Source: VGKP01 sp964578345 (GTDB lineage: Archaea > Nanobdellota > Nanobdellia > Pacearchaeales > GW2011-AR1). Taken from it: DNA of 20,089 nt. Positions 1 through 6,050 of this stretch are shown piece after piece. The first letter of the stretch is position 1. Each line of letters starts with the position of its first letter. The translations under genes were made by a program, and so were the position numbers. The notes beneath the pieces are model-generated. The model saw only the letters and a program-made list of their open reading frames with translations. It did no database searches and was not told the origin of the DNA. The DNA is taken from the NCBI GenBank assembly GCA_964578345.1, contig CAZOCP010000012.1, positions 1 to 20,089 on the forward strand, written 5' to 3'.

Positions 1-23
1 CAACAATGCACTGTCTGTGAATT

Positions 24-108
24 GTGTTGCATGATTATTCATTTGTCGTCGATATAAAAAAGTTCGCATAATCCTTTGTCGTCGGCGTCAATGCGAATCA
101 TGCAACAC
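24..108. repeat. Nested inverted repeats at left edge
   Basis: A perfect 13-bp inverted repeat is formed by GTGTTGCATGATT (24-36) and AATCATGCAACAC (96-108). Inside it TTCGCAT (63-69) pairs with ATGCGAA (91-97), overlapping the outer arm by two bases. The direct repeat TTTGTCGTCG occurs at 42-51 and 75-84, and TGTCTGTG occurs just outside the arms at 12-19 and 113-120. No long ORF covers the cluster. It could be a structured RNA, the end of a mobile element, or a protein-binding site; the sequence does not decide between these. Confidence 0.6.
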
Positions 109-148
109 GGTTTGTCTGTGGAGTGTTAATTAATCGGGACTTTTTAAC

Positions 149-262
149 TTATATTACAAATATTTTCTTTAAAAGAATAAGAGTTATTTTAATTGTATTT
201 TCTATATCCCTTTCTGGATTTTGATAACCTGAGATTTGTTCATCTGTCAATGCTTCTAAAAA
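149..262 (-). pseudogene. Possible decayed ORF remnant
   Basis: One minus-strand frame is open for about 37 codons between in-frame stops and has a protein-like composition: an acidic stretch (LTDEQ, NPERDIEN) followed by a hydrophobic, lysine-containing end (LILLKKIFVI). It has no ATG; only an internal TTG could start it. I do not recognise the family. It may be the 3' end of a degraded gene or a chance reading frame. Confidence 0.2.
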
Positions 263-300
263 TTAATTTTTAGATAGCACAAATGCCCAGGCATACTAAA

Positions 301-310
301 AATTTAAATA
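301..310 (+). promoter_or_regulatory. TATA box of the secreted-protein gene
   Basis: ATTTAAATA-type archaeal TATA box centred about 27 nt before the ATG at 332. That is the spacing expected if transcription starts at or next to the start codon. Confidence 0.6.
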
Positions 311-331
311 CTTGTTTTTCTCTTTAAAAAT

Positions 332-886
332 ATGAAATTAGAGGTAAATGTTACCAAGAAAAGATTTTTTGTAATTCTTGGAGCTTTTTTGATGTTAATG
401 GGATTGCTTATTGTATATGCTTATAATTCCAATCCTGCTAATCCTGCAGTGTTTGGGCATTCTGCTAACGAGATTGAAGGCGTATGCAGAAGTGACGGCA
501 CAGGGTGCCCTATAGGAGCAGGAGGAGTTACTTTTGCAGGATATACTGCTTCTAGTTATCCTTATCTTGGCGGGATTGATAAAATAAATGAGAAATGTGG
601 CGCATCTTTTGCGGATAGTAGAATTTGTACTTCTGGAGAGATTAATCAGCTTTGGGCGAAAGGACAACTTACTGTTTTAGGAGATGGAAATGCAAAATTA
701 GCTTGGGTTCAGGGAGAGGAAGAGGGAGGCTATAATTGTTATGACTGGACATCAACCAGAAGTGAGATTTATGGATCTGCTTTAGAATTCGCTAAGGCGA
801 ATGAAGCTGGATTTAAGAATCATCAATATCTTAATATTAGGCCAATTTCGTGCAGTGCTTCTTACCCGATTGCTTGTTGCAAGTAA
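332..886 (+). CDS. Secreted or membrane-anchored Cys-rich protein, lectin-like/DUF1554-like candidate
   Basis: The 184-aa product has a short basic N-terminus and one hydrophobic segment at about residues 12-31, which is a signal anchor or signal peptide. The rest is predicted extracellular and carries seven cysteines, including a C-terminal CC pair. The pattern of an early GG, a middle YNCYDWTS segment and a final PIACC resembles extracellular DUF1554/C-type-lectin-like domains that close with disulfides. This is recognition by eye, not a search. The start is supported by the TATA box at 301-310. It is a monocistronic gene ahead of the rpoE1 operon. Binding or adhesion at the cell surface is inferred. 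Confidence 0.6.
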   Translation: MKLEVNVTKKRFFVILGAFLMLMGLLIVYAYNSNPANPAVFGHSANEIEGVCRSDGTGCPIGAGGVTFAGYTASSYPYLGGIDKINEKCGASFADSRICTSGEINQLWAKGQLTVLGDGNAKLAWVQGEEEGGYNCYDWTSTRSEIYGSALEFAKANEAGFKNHQYLNIRPISCSASYPIACCK

Positions 887-890
887 TATT

Positions 891-1060
891 TTAGAATAAA
901 ACCTTTCTTGCCTGATAAACTGTCTTGCCATCAGCTAGTTTCTTCAAAGTATCTGTAAACTTCGCTTGTGTCAATTTCATAGGACTGATTAGATCAGCCT
1001 TATGAAATAATTTCAGGATAGAACAATAAAAACATAAACGCAAGCTTTTTAAATCGCTTT
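891..1060 (-). pseudogene. Possible 3' remnant of a helix-turn-helix-like gene
   Basis: Reading the minus strand, a frame is open from about 1060 to the stop at 891. It ends in LADGKTVYQARKVLF, which looks like a short DNA-binding helical segment. The only internal ATG (978-980) would give 29 aa. The upstream part runs through the rpoE1 promoter, so an intact gene cannot sit here. It is either a leftover of an inserted or decayed gene or a chance frame. Confidence 0.2.
1045..1055 (+). promoter_or_regulatory. TATA box of the rpoE1 operon
   Basis: CTTTTTAAATC is centred about 30 nt upstream of the rpoE1 ATG at 1080, consistent with a leaderless operon mRNA. Confidence 0.55.
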
Positions 1061-1079
1061 TTTCTTGCTCTTATAGATT

Positions 1080-1679
1080 ATGTTTTACTTAATTGATGTT
1101 GAAGACCATGTACGTGTAGAGCCAAAGCATTTTGGATTACCGACAAATGAGGCAGTTGAACGTCAGTTGAATGAAAGCTTTTTGAAAAAAATTAATAAGG
1201 AATTTGGGTTTGTCATAAATGTTGTTTCGGTAAAAAGCGTCGATGACGGGGTTATAATTCCCGGAGATGGGGCCCCGTTCTATAAGTCAGTTTTCACATT
1301 ACTAATCTGGAAGCCTGAATTGCATGAAATAGTATATGGCTCTATTGCAGAGATTACAAATTTCGGAGCCTTCATACAAATAGGTCCTGCTCAGGGAATG
1401 ATTCATATATCGCAAACAATGGAGGACTATGTTTCTGTAAGCAAAACAGGCACTCTTTCTGGTAAATCTACCAAAAGAAATCTGGCCAAGGATGACGAAT
1501 GTATGGCCCGCGTTGTTGCTATAAGTTATAAGTCAGGCGAGCCAAAAATAGGTCTAACAATGCGCCAGCCGGGTCTGGGAAAAATCGAATGGCTAAAAGA
1601 AGACAAAAAGAAAAAAGAGCACGCTGCTAAAATCTTAGCAAAAAAATCAGAGAAAGCTGAAAAAAGAGGTAAAAAATAA
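1080..1679 (+). CDS. rpoE1: DNA-directed RNA polymerase subunit E' (Rpo7)
   Basis: Rpo7 forms the stalk of archaeal RNA polymerase with Rpo4. It helps open-complex formation and binds the emerging transcript. The 199-aa product has the N-terminal RNP-like domain (residues 1-80, beginning MFYLIDVEDHVRVEP) and an S1 RNA-binding domain (about 82-165) with GSIAEITNFGAFIQIG and GMIHISQ. The C-terminal 30 residues form a lysine-rich tail, longer than usual for the family. It is the first gene of the conserved archaeal order rpoE1-spt4-rps24e-rps27ae, and its stop codon overlaps the next start by one base (TAATG). Confidence 0.96.
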   Translation: MFYLIDVEDHVRVEPKHFGLPTNEAVERQLNESFLKKINKEFGFVINVVSVKSVDDGVIIPGDGAPFYKSVFTLLIWKPELHEIVYGSIAEITNFGAFIQIGPAQGMIHISQTMEDYVSVSKTGTLSGKSTKRNLAKDDECMARVVAISYKSGEPKIGLTMRQPGLGKIEWLKEDKKKKEHAAKILAKKSEKAEKRGKK

Positions 1680-1867
1680 TGAAGTCCCAAAAAGCATGTA
1701 AAGCCTGTAAAACAGTTTTTGAAGAAGCAAAATGCCCTCAATGCGGCTCGCAGGAATTTTCGGAACATTTTAAGGGAGCGATTATTATATTGCAGCCGGA
1801 TAAATCAGAAATAGCAAAAAAAATAAATATAAATAAATCTGGAATTTTTGCAATAAGGTTAGGATGA
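1679..1867 (+). CDS. spt4: Transcription elongation factor Spt4 (RNA polymerase subunit E'')
   Basis: Spt4 pairs with Spt5 and makes RNA polymerase processive. The 62-aa product has the Spt4 zinc-finger layout: CKACK near residues 8-12 and CPQCGS near 19-24, followed by the short beta domain with a DKSEIAKKI segment. The length is normal for archaeal Spt4. The start overlaps the rpoE1 stop (TAATG) and the end overlaps the rps24e start (ATGA), so the three genes are probably translationally coupled. Confidence 0.94.
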   Translation: MKSQKACKACKTVFEEAKCPQCGSQEFSEHFKGAIIILQPDKSEIAKKININKSGIFAIRLG

Positions 1868-2142
1868 AAGTGTTAAAAGACTTCAATAACGAACTAATCC
1901 ATCGTAGAGAATTGTCATTTATTATCCAATCCCAAAGTAATCCAGGATTTCAGAAAGTTTATTCTATAGTCTCTGAGCATTTTAAGGCAAATATTGAAAT
2001 AATAGTTATAAAAAAGATAGCTGGAAATTTTGGCAGCCGGGACTTTCTTATAGATGCTTACATCTACAATTCAGTAGAAGACAAGAATAGATTCGAGCCG
2101 AAAGCAAAGCAGAAAAAAGAATCTAAGGACGGAGCTAAGTAA
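1864..2142 (+). CDS. rps24e: 30S ribosomal protein S24e
   Basis: This archaeal/eukaryotic small-subunit protein is recognised by its position directly after spt4 and by its sequence. It opens MKVLKDFNNELIHRREL, contains a GNFGSRDFLIDAYIYNS segment matching the family's conserved G-x-x-x-S/T-x-G-x-A-x-x-Y region in a divergent form, and ends in a lysine-rich tail. The 92-aa length is normal. The ATG overlaps the spt4 stop by four bases, and one base separates its stop from the rps27ae start. Confidence 0.93.
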   Translation: MKVLKDFNNELIHRRELSFIIQSQSNPGFQKVYSIVSEHFKANIEIIVIKKIAGNFGSRDFLIDAYIYNSVEDKNRFEPKAKQKKESKDGAK

Positions 2143-2143
2143 A

Positions 2144-2353
2144 ATGTCTGAAAGAGCAGTCAGTGCGCCAAAAGTAGGCAAGGGAAAAAAGCCGCATAAA
2201 AACAAGCTTACAAGCAAAAAATACGCTCACTATGAAAAAGGCGTGCTGAAAAGCAAAAACTGCCCGAGATGCGGCGCAGGGATATTCTTAGCAAATCATA
2301 AAGACCGTTTAACCTGCGGTAAATGCAAATACACAGATTTTCTAAAACATTAA
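2144..2353 (+). CDS. rps27ae: 30S ribosomal protein S27ae
   Basis: This zinc-ribbon ribosomal protein closes the operon. The 69-aa product has a basic N-terminus and then CPRCG (about residues 40-44) and CGKCKYT (58-64), giving the four cysteines of the S27ae zinc site. The N-terminal extension rich in Lys and Pro is typical of archaeal versions. The gene lacks its own promoter and is read with rps24e. Confidence 0.94.
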   Translation: MSERAVSAPKVGKGKKPHKNKLTSKKYAHYEKGVLKSKNCPRCGAGIFLANHKDRLTCGKCKYTDFLKH

Positions 2354-2377
2354 TCCTATAATATAGTCAATGACTTT

Positions 2378-2412
2378 AATAATTGAATAAAGGCAATTAC
2401 TGTTCAATTATT
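2378..2412 (+). terminator. Possible hairpin/U-tract end of the ribosomal operon
   Basis: AATAATTGAA (2378-2387) and TTCAATTATT (2403-2412) form a perfect 10-bp stem with a 15-nt loop, followed by a T-rich run to about 2423. It lies 25 nt after the rps27ae stop. Archaeal termination relies mainly on U-tracts, so the hairpin may act in 3'-end processing or be incidental. I see nothing coding between here and 2570. Confidence 0.35.
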
Positions 2413-2578
2413 TATATTTTTCGCCATAGTTTGTATTCCAAGAATTACTTTTGTTCAAAAATAGAATAATAGTTGGCGGCTTTGACAAGTTTTAACAGAA
2501 GGCAGTAAGAGTGAAGTGTGTTTGAGAGGAATTATAGAAAAATATATTAGTCTTATATTAGTAGTAACAAATAGAAAG

Positions 2579-2587
2579 ATTTAAATA
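2579..2587 (+). promoter_or_regulatory. TATA box of the 136-aa gene
   Basis: Clean ATTTAAATA box. The ATG used is 38 nt downstream of its centre, so the mRNA would have a leader of about 10 nt. An ATG at 2616 meets a stop immediately. Confidence 0.6.
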
Positions 2588-2620
2588 CCTATATTAGCCA
2601 TGTATAGATAGATAAATGAT

Positions 2621-3031
2621 ATGATAAATGAGTATAAAATTTTAACAAAAGAACTTTCTGATAAACTAACTCCTGAGCATACAATTTCAGCAAAAGAGTT
2701 TAGTGATAAACTAACTAATTTAGCTGTTTATATGCCTAAAGAAAAACCAAAAATATATGCTATTGCAAGTTATTTAGCACTAAGATTAGGAGATGGCATA
2801 TTAAGCCCAAAGGGGTTTGTTAGCGCTTTTGAATATATTTTTTACGATATGTATCGAGGGGTAGATGGGTGTAATGGCAATTCGCTTCCAGAAAATTTAA
2901 GAGATCCATTAGGTGTAGAATATTCTATAGCATATAGGAAAGTTCCTCAGATTGCCAAGGCTATTTGTCCTGAAGAATTTGCGAAAGAAGTTGCACAAGA
3001 ATGTATTAAATCATTCCGCAGAGATTTATAG
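2621..3031 (+). CDS. Unknown 136-aa soluble protein
   Basis: I do not recognise this protein. It is mostly helical by composition, has no signal or membrane segment, and carries a short internal near-repeat at the N-terminus (KELSDKLT at about 9-16 and KEFSDKLT at about 25-32). Cysteines are few and there is no metal-site pattern. A promoter-grade TATA box lies upstream. A small membrane-protein gene follows 27 nt later on the same strand, so the two may be co-transcribed, although that gene has its own TATA-like sequence. Confidence 0.6.
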   Translation: MINEYKILTKELSDKLTPEHTISAKEFSDKLTNLAVYMPKEKPKIYAIASYLALRLGDGILSPKGFVSAFEYIFYDMYRGVDGCNGNSLPENLRDPLGVEYSIAYRKVPQIAKAICPEEFAKEVAQECIKSFRRDL

Positions 3032-3058
3032 ACAATATAAATAGGATTATACTAGTAA

Positions 3059-3277
3059 ATGGAAAATTATAATAAGGTTTTTTATAAATATCTAGATAGA
3101 ATAGGGACTATTTTGCTTCCTGCAATTATAGCTATGCCTATTGTTATAGGCCTTTATAATGCGGCTAAAGAATATAGAATGAATAATTCAATAATACAAA
3201 AAGGTCTAGAACTAAAAGTAATCTTGGATAATGAGGTTACAAATACTATGAAACTAATGGACAGAAAGCACCAGTAG
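3059..3277 (+). CDS. Small single-pass membrane protein, unknown
   Basis: The 72-aa product has one hydrophobic segment at about residues 15-33 (ILLPAIIAMPIVIGLYNAA) flanked by charged ends, which predicts a single transmembrane helix. The C-terminal half is helical and charged. A TATA-like ATATAAATA at about 3034-3043 lies close upstream. No family is recognised. It ends 29 nt before the convergent nucleotidase-like gene. Confidence 0.5.
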   Translation: MENYNKVFYKYLDRIGTILLPAIIAMPIVIGLYNAAKEYRMNNSIIQKGLELKVILDNEVTNTMKLMDRKHQ

Positions 3278-3306
3278 CAGTTGATAATGAATCTGCATCC
3301 GAATAC

Positions 3307-4035
3307 TTAGATAGATGAATCTTCTAATTCTTTTATTATGTCAAGATTCTTGACGAAAACCTTGGCTTTTAAGCCAAGGTTGAATCTTGAGCATCCAAAA
3401 CACGAGCGCCTGTCACAAACCTTGGCTTTTAAGCCGAGGTGGCGCATCGTGTTTTTGATTTCTGCCCAGGTTCTAACTCTTATAAGATTTGGAATTTGAA
3501 AATTTTGCTCATTTTTATTCCAAGGCCTCTCAATTAAAAAAGCAGAGACTCCATGCTCAGCGCATGACTTTGCTGCTTTCAAATTATCTTCAATTATAAT
3601 ATCTATTCCCAAATCTTTACATATGTGTGCTTTAGTTATCTTTTCATCTAAGCCATTTCTAGTATAAGTATTTTTAAAGTATATATTTTCTTTAGCGAAG
3701 ATTCCGTTAAAATGCCGTTGAAGCCATTCGCAAGTAAAATCTGCAATGCTTACCGCTCTTCCAGTAATAATATAAAGTTCATCTCTTTTATATAGGATAG
3801 AAGCTGCTATCTTAGCGGAATTAAAAGGCAAAATTGATTTGAACATAGGAGTTTCGTAAAATGAGTGAACTGTTTCAATAGTTTCTGTTAATGAGCATTG
3901 AAACGCAATCTCATAATTATAGTGAGTAATATCCTTCAAGCGGTAGGTAGTATTATATTTGTTATTCCAATATTGTACAAAGTATCCATTGAACGGGGCA
4001 GTTACATCATCAATATCAAAGGCGATTCTTCTCAT
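3307..4035 (-). CDS. HAD-superfamily phosphatase, 5'-nucleotidase-like
   Basis: Probably a phosphatase of the HAD fold, closest by eye to the cytosolic 5'(3')-deoxyribonucleotidase/YqfW group. Motif I is FDIDDV (residues 6-11) with the catalytic Asp pair at 7 and 9, motif II is TGR (91-93), the motif III lysine is in EKITKAH (131-137), and motif IV is IIEDN (147-151), followed by IERPWN (169-174). The substrate is unknown. The last 45 residues are odd: LGLKAKV occurs twice, exactly 20 residues apart, encoded by two palindromic DNA units (3358-3381, 3418-3441), with three cysteines between (CDRRSCFGC). This tail probably lies outside the fold. A TATA-like sequence at 4056-4066 supports the start. 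Confidence 0.75.
   Translation of the reverse strand: MRRIAFDIDDVTAPFNGYFVQYWNNKYNTTYRLKDITHYNYEIAFQCSLTETIETVHSFYETPMFKSILPFNSAKIAASILYKRDELYIITGRAVSIADFTCEWLQRHFNGIFAKENIYFKNTYTRNGLDEKITKAHICKDLGIDIIIEDNLKAAKSCAEHGVSAFLIERPWNKNEQNFQIPNLIRVRTWAEIKNTMRHLGLKAKVCDRRSCFGCSRFNLGLKAKVFVKNLDIIKELEDSSI
3358..3441. repeat. Two 24-bp palindromes spaced exactly 60 bp
   Basis: AACCTTGGCTTTTAAGCCAAGGTT at 3358-3381 has two perfect 11-bp arms around a TT centre (written here to show the arms AACCTTGGCTT and AAGCCAAGGTT). The copy at 3418-3441 differs only near its right end (AAGCCGAGGTG). Both are in frame and encode LGLKAKV within the 3' end of the nucleotidase-like gene. They can form hairpins in RNA on either strand. 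Confidence 0.85.
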
Positions 4036-4055
4036 AATACTCTGACATGGGCTTC

Positions 4056-4066
4056 CATATATAATT
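4056..4066 (-). promoter_or_regulatory. TATA box of the nucleotidase-like gene
   Basis: On the minus strand this reads AATTATATATG, centred about 26 nt before the ATG at 4035. It sits against the 3' end of the upstream gene. Confidence 0.45.
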
Positions 4067-4072
4067 ATTACA

Positions 4073-4909
4073 CTATTTATCCTCTTTCTTAATCCCTTTA
4101 AGTACAGAAAGTCTCTTTTCTGTTTTTATTATCTCTTTCTTTTTTATTTCTTTGATTTCCATTTCTGCCTGCCTAATGCGCTCTTCTGCATCTTTGATTT
4201 TCTTTATAGTTTCATCATCTTCATATTCGTCTTCTGCATCTTTGATTTTCTTTATAGTTTCATTGCGCTCTATATTTTTTCTTTTTATACGAGACAATAA
4301 TTTATATTTTTTTATTAAATAAACTATGCAGGACAATACAGCTAGAGTAACTAATATCCAAACTATAACATATCCATACTTTTTCGTATTTTCGTCGAAC
4401 AAAGAAGTTGCAAAACCAGTAATTTTTTGGAATGAAGAATTCCTTTCAGAAGAATTAGCAATCATTTCGCTGTAATTTTTCTCGATTTTATTATTATCAT
4501 TTATTAATGTTTTCATCACAGATTCGCTGCTATTGCTAGAAGAGGCATTAGCACTATCATTTTTGATAATCGGCCTAGGCACAAGTTCTATGACAATTGG
4601 GAGGTCTGTATTATAAACTTCGGTCTGCATAGTTTTAACAGTTTCTCCATTATATCTATCAAAGATAAAAAGAGCAATCTCTTCATAACTAGTCTCAAAG
4701 GAAGTTATTGCTTCTCCCTTTTCATTTGCAGTGGCATAAACTGTGTCTAAAGATTCATTGCTTTTTATGTCTAGAATACGAATTATTAAATTATGGTTTG
4801 GTATTGTATAGACAGTAAGAGAAACGCTCCTTGCCGCCACGATAAAACACGAAATAATAATCAAAAATAAAATCAAATTTAAAAAGATAACCCCTCTTTT
4901 TTTATTCAT
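4073..4909 (-). CDS. Two-TM surface protein with cytoplasmic coiled-coil tail
   Basis: The 278-aa product has an N-terminal signal anchor (about residues 8-26), an external beta-rich region (about 30-110, possibly Ig- or CARDB-like), and a Ser/Asn linker (about 115-165) with several N-x-S/T sequons. A second transmembrane helix (about 180-199) is followed by a charged coiled coil inside the cell (about 208-278). The tail contains a perfect repeat of ETIKKIKDAE sixteen residues apart, from a 34-bp DNA duplication (4182-4215, 4230-4263). The topology suggests a cell-surface sensor, S-layer or pilus-accessory protein; no family is recognised. It is divergent from the next gene. Confidence 0.65.
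   Translation of the reverse strand: MNKKRGVIFLNLILFLIIISCFIVAARSVSLTVYTIPNHNLIIRILDIKSNESLDTVYATANEKGEAITSFETSYEEIALFIFDRYNGETVKTMQTEVYNTDLPIVIELVPRPIIKNDSANASSSNSSESVMKTLINDNNKIEKNYSEMIANSSERNSSFQKITGFATSLFDENTKKYGYVIVWILVTLAVLSCIVYLIKKYKLLSRIKRKNIERNETIKKIKDAEDEYEDDETIKKIKDAEERIRQAEMEIKEIKKKEIIKTEKRLSVLKGIKKEDK
4182..4263. repeat. 34-bp perfect direct repeat, 48-bp period
   Basis: TCTTCTGCATCTTTGATTTT and the following 14 bases occur identically at 4182-4215 and 4230-4263. The 48-bp period keeps the reading frame and duplicates part of the coiled-coil tail of the surface protein. Confidence 0.9.
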
Positions 4910-4927
4910 TAAATATTAAGAATATCG

Positions 4928-4938
4928 TTATTTTTAAT
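4928..4938 (-). promoter_or_regulatory. TATA box of the surface-protein gene
   Basis: On the minus strand it reads CATTAAAAATA, centred about 24 nt before the ATG at 4909. Confidence 0.45.
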
Positions 4939-4981
4939 GCTTTCGATTTTGTTTAGTTTCATTCTTGACAACAGATTCAAT

Positions 4982-4989
4982 GAATATAT
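4982..4989 (+). promoter_or_regulatory. TATA box deciding the start of the EF-hand-repeat gene
   Basis: AATATATA is centred about 28 nt before ATG 5014. This favours that ATG over the in-frame TTG at 5008. Confidence 0.45.
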
Positions 4990-5013
4990 ACACTCTGAAA
5001 TATCGGTTTGTTT

Positions 5014-5760
5014 ATGAGTGATGATAGTGATAGCGGTGGAGATTATGACTATGATCCTACTCCGCCTTCAGGAAACCTTGCTAAAAATAAAGATGAAGCA
5101 AAGTCACTACCTATTCTAGCATCTTTATTTTTGAGCTTAGTGATACCTGTTCTAGGTTATAAAGATTATAAAGAATCAACCACCTCTAAAAGATCTCTTG
5201 AATCAAAGGTGGAGAAAGCTGATTTAACGCCAAAACAATTCTATGGTGGTCTCTTTAGTTTTACCTACACTAGTTATATAGAGCCAGATATCTCTATAGA
5301 TCCAGATGTCTTTAGTACATTTAGTAGAAATTCTTATAAGAAAGGTTTTCAAGGCGTCTCCGATCTTGTATTATTTCCTAGGCATTTTAAATCAAAAGAT
5401 GCGCTATCAACCGTAAGTATTAACCTAGCTGATGAATTAAATTCTGGAAACATAACAAATAGGGTTCTAAATAATATTCATGTAATGACTATTGACCTAC
5501 CTCTTATAAAAGAAATAGATTTTAATAAAGATGGAATATTTTCTTTGCGTGAATTGAATGCATTTTATAATTACACAAAGGCATATATCAATATCAAGCC
5601 ATTACCTGTTTTTTCTTTGGATGAATTGAATGCATTTTATAATTACACAATGGCATCAGTACCAGTTCCTAATAAAGGTTTAGATCCTACTTCATTTGGT
5701 ACTCCATTTTCAGTGCTTGCCAGATCTTTTCTACCTGACTACTTTTTCTCAGATAAATAA
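5014..5760 (+). CDS. Membrane protein with an EF-hand loop and a decayed second copy
   Basis: The 248-aa product (ATG 5014) starts with an acidic, Gly/Asp-rich stretch, then a hydrophobic segment (about residues 28-47, LPILASLFLSLVIPVLGY) and a mostly polar remainder. Near residue 170 the loop DFNKDGIFSLRE fits the EF-hand/dockerin calcium pattern: D1, N3, D5, G6, hydrophobic 8, E12. The following helix LNAFYNYT is repeated 24 residues later after FSLDE, but the second copy lacks the Asp/Asn ligands. The DNA duplication is 46 bp (5539-5584, 5611-5656). Calcium binding is inferred for the first loop only. The overall family is unknown. Confidence 0.6.
   Translation: MSDDSDSGGDYDYDPTPPSGNLAKNKDEAKSLPILASLFLSLVIPVLGYKDYKESTTSKRSLESKVEKADLTPKQFYGGLFSFTYTSYIEPDISIDPDVFSTFSRNSYKKGFQGVSDLVLFPRHFKSKDALSTVSINLADELNSGNITNRVLNNIHVMTIDLPLIKEIDFNKDGIFSLRELNAFYNYTKAYINIKPLPVFSLDELNAFYNYTMASVPVPNKGLDPTSFGTPFSVLARSFLPDYFFSDK
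5539..5656. repeat. 46-bp in-frame direct repeat, 72-bp period
   Basis: 5539-5584 and 5611-5656 differ at only a few positions. The 72-bp spacing keeps the frame, so it reads as a tandem duplication of a 24-codon EF-hand-plus-helix unit whose second loop has diverged. Confidence 0.85.
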
Positions 5761-5866
5761 TTATTCTTAAATTTCAATTCTTTAAAATCAAGAACTTTCT
5801 TACCTTCATAAAAACAGTCAGATTTAATCTTATTTATAAATTAATAAGTAATAACACTATAGAAAG

Positions 5867-5875
5867 ATTTAAATA
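5867..5875 (+). promoter_or_regulatory. TATA box of the five-gene operon
   Basis: A clean ATTTAAATA preceded by AAAG is centred 30 nt before the ATG at 5901. It is the only convincing promoter found for the genes through 10994. Confidence 0.65.
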
Positions 5876-5900
5876 ATGCGATAAAACACTACTTTGAAGT

Positions 5901-6050
5901 ATGAAGCAAAAATTAAGTATTACTATAGACTCTGAAATAGTGAAGTTGTTAGAAGCAATTATTGGTGAAGGAGTCTATAGAAATAAGTCTCATGCCGTAG
6001 AATACGGGCTAAGAAAGATATTGCAGGAGAAGAAAAATGAAAAAATCTAA
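5901..6050 (+). CDS. Ribbon-helix-helix DNA-binding protein (CopG/ParD type)
   Basis: This 49-aa protein has the ribbon-helix-helix layout. Residues 3-9 (QKLSITI) form the beta strand that would contact DNA, 11-22 the first helix, and RNKSHAVEYGLRKILQEK (27-44) the turn and second helix. Such proteins are dimeric repressors or antitoxins. It is first after the TATA box and overlaps the helicase-methyltransferase gene by 14 nt, so autoregulation of the operon is likely (inference). The -1 nt context and the TATA spacing indicate a leaderless ATG. Dimerisation, target site and antitoxin activity cannot be read from sequence. Confidence 0.8.
   Translation: MKQKLSITIDSEIVKLLEAIIGEGVYRNKSHAVEYGLRKILQEKKNEKI

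Noticed and set aside
24..120. CRISPR array
   Set aside because: The repeated words are only 8-13 bp, not evenly spaced, and partly inverted; there are no spacers of constant length and no cas genes.
3898..4092. 64-aa plus-strand frame
   Set aside because: It is antisense to the nucleotidase-like gene, whose catalytic motifs are intact.
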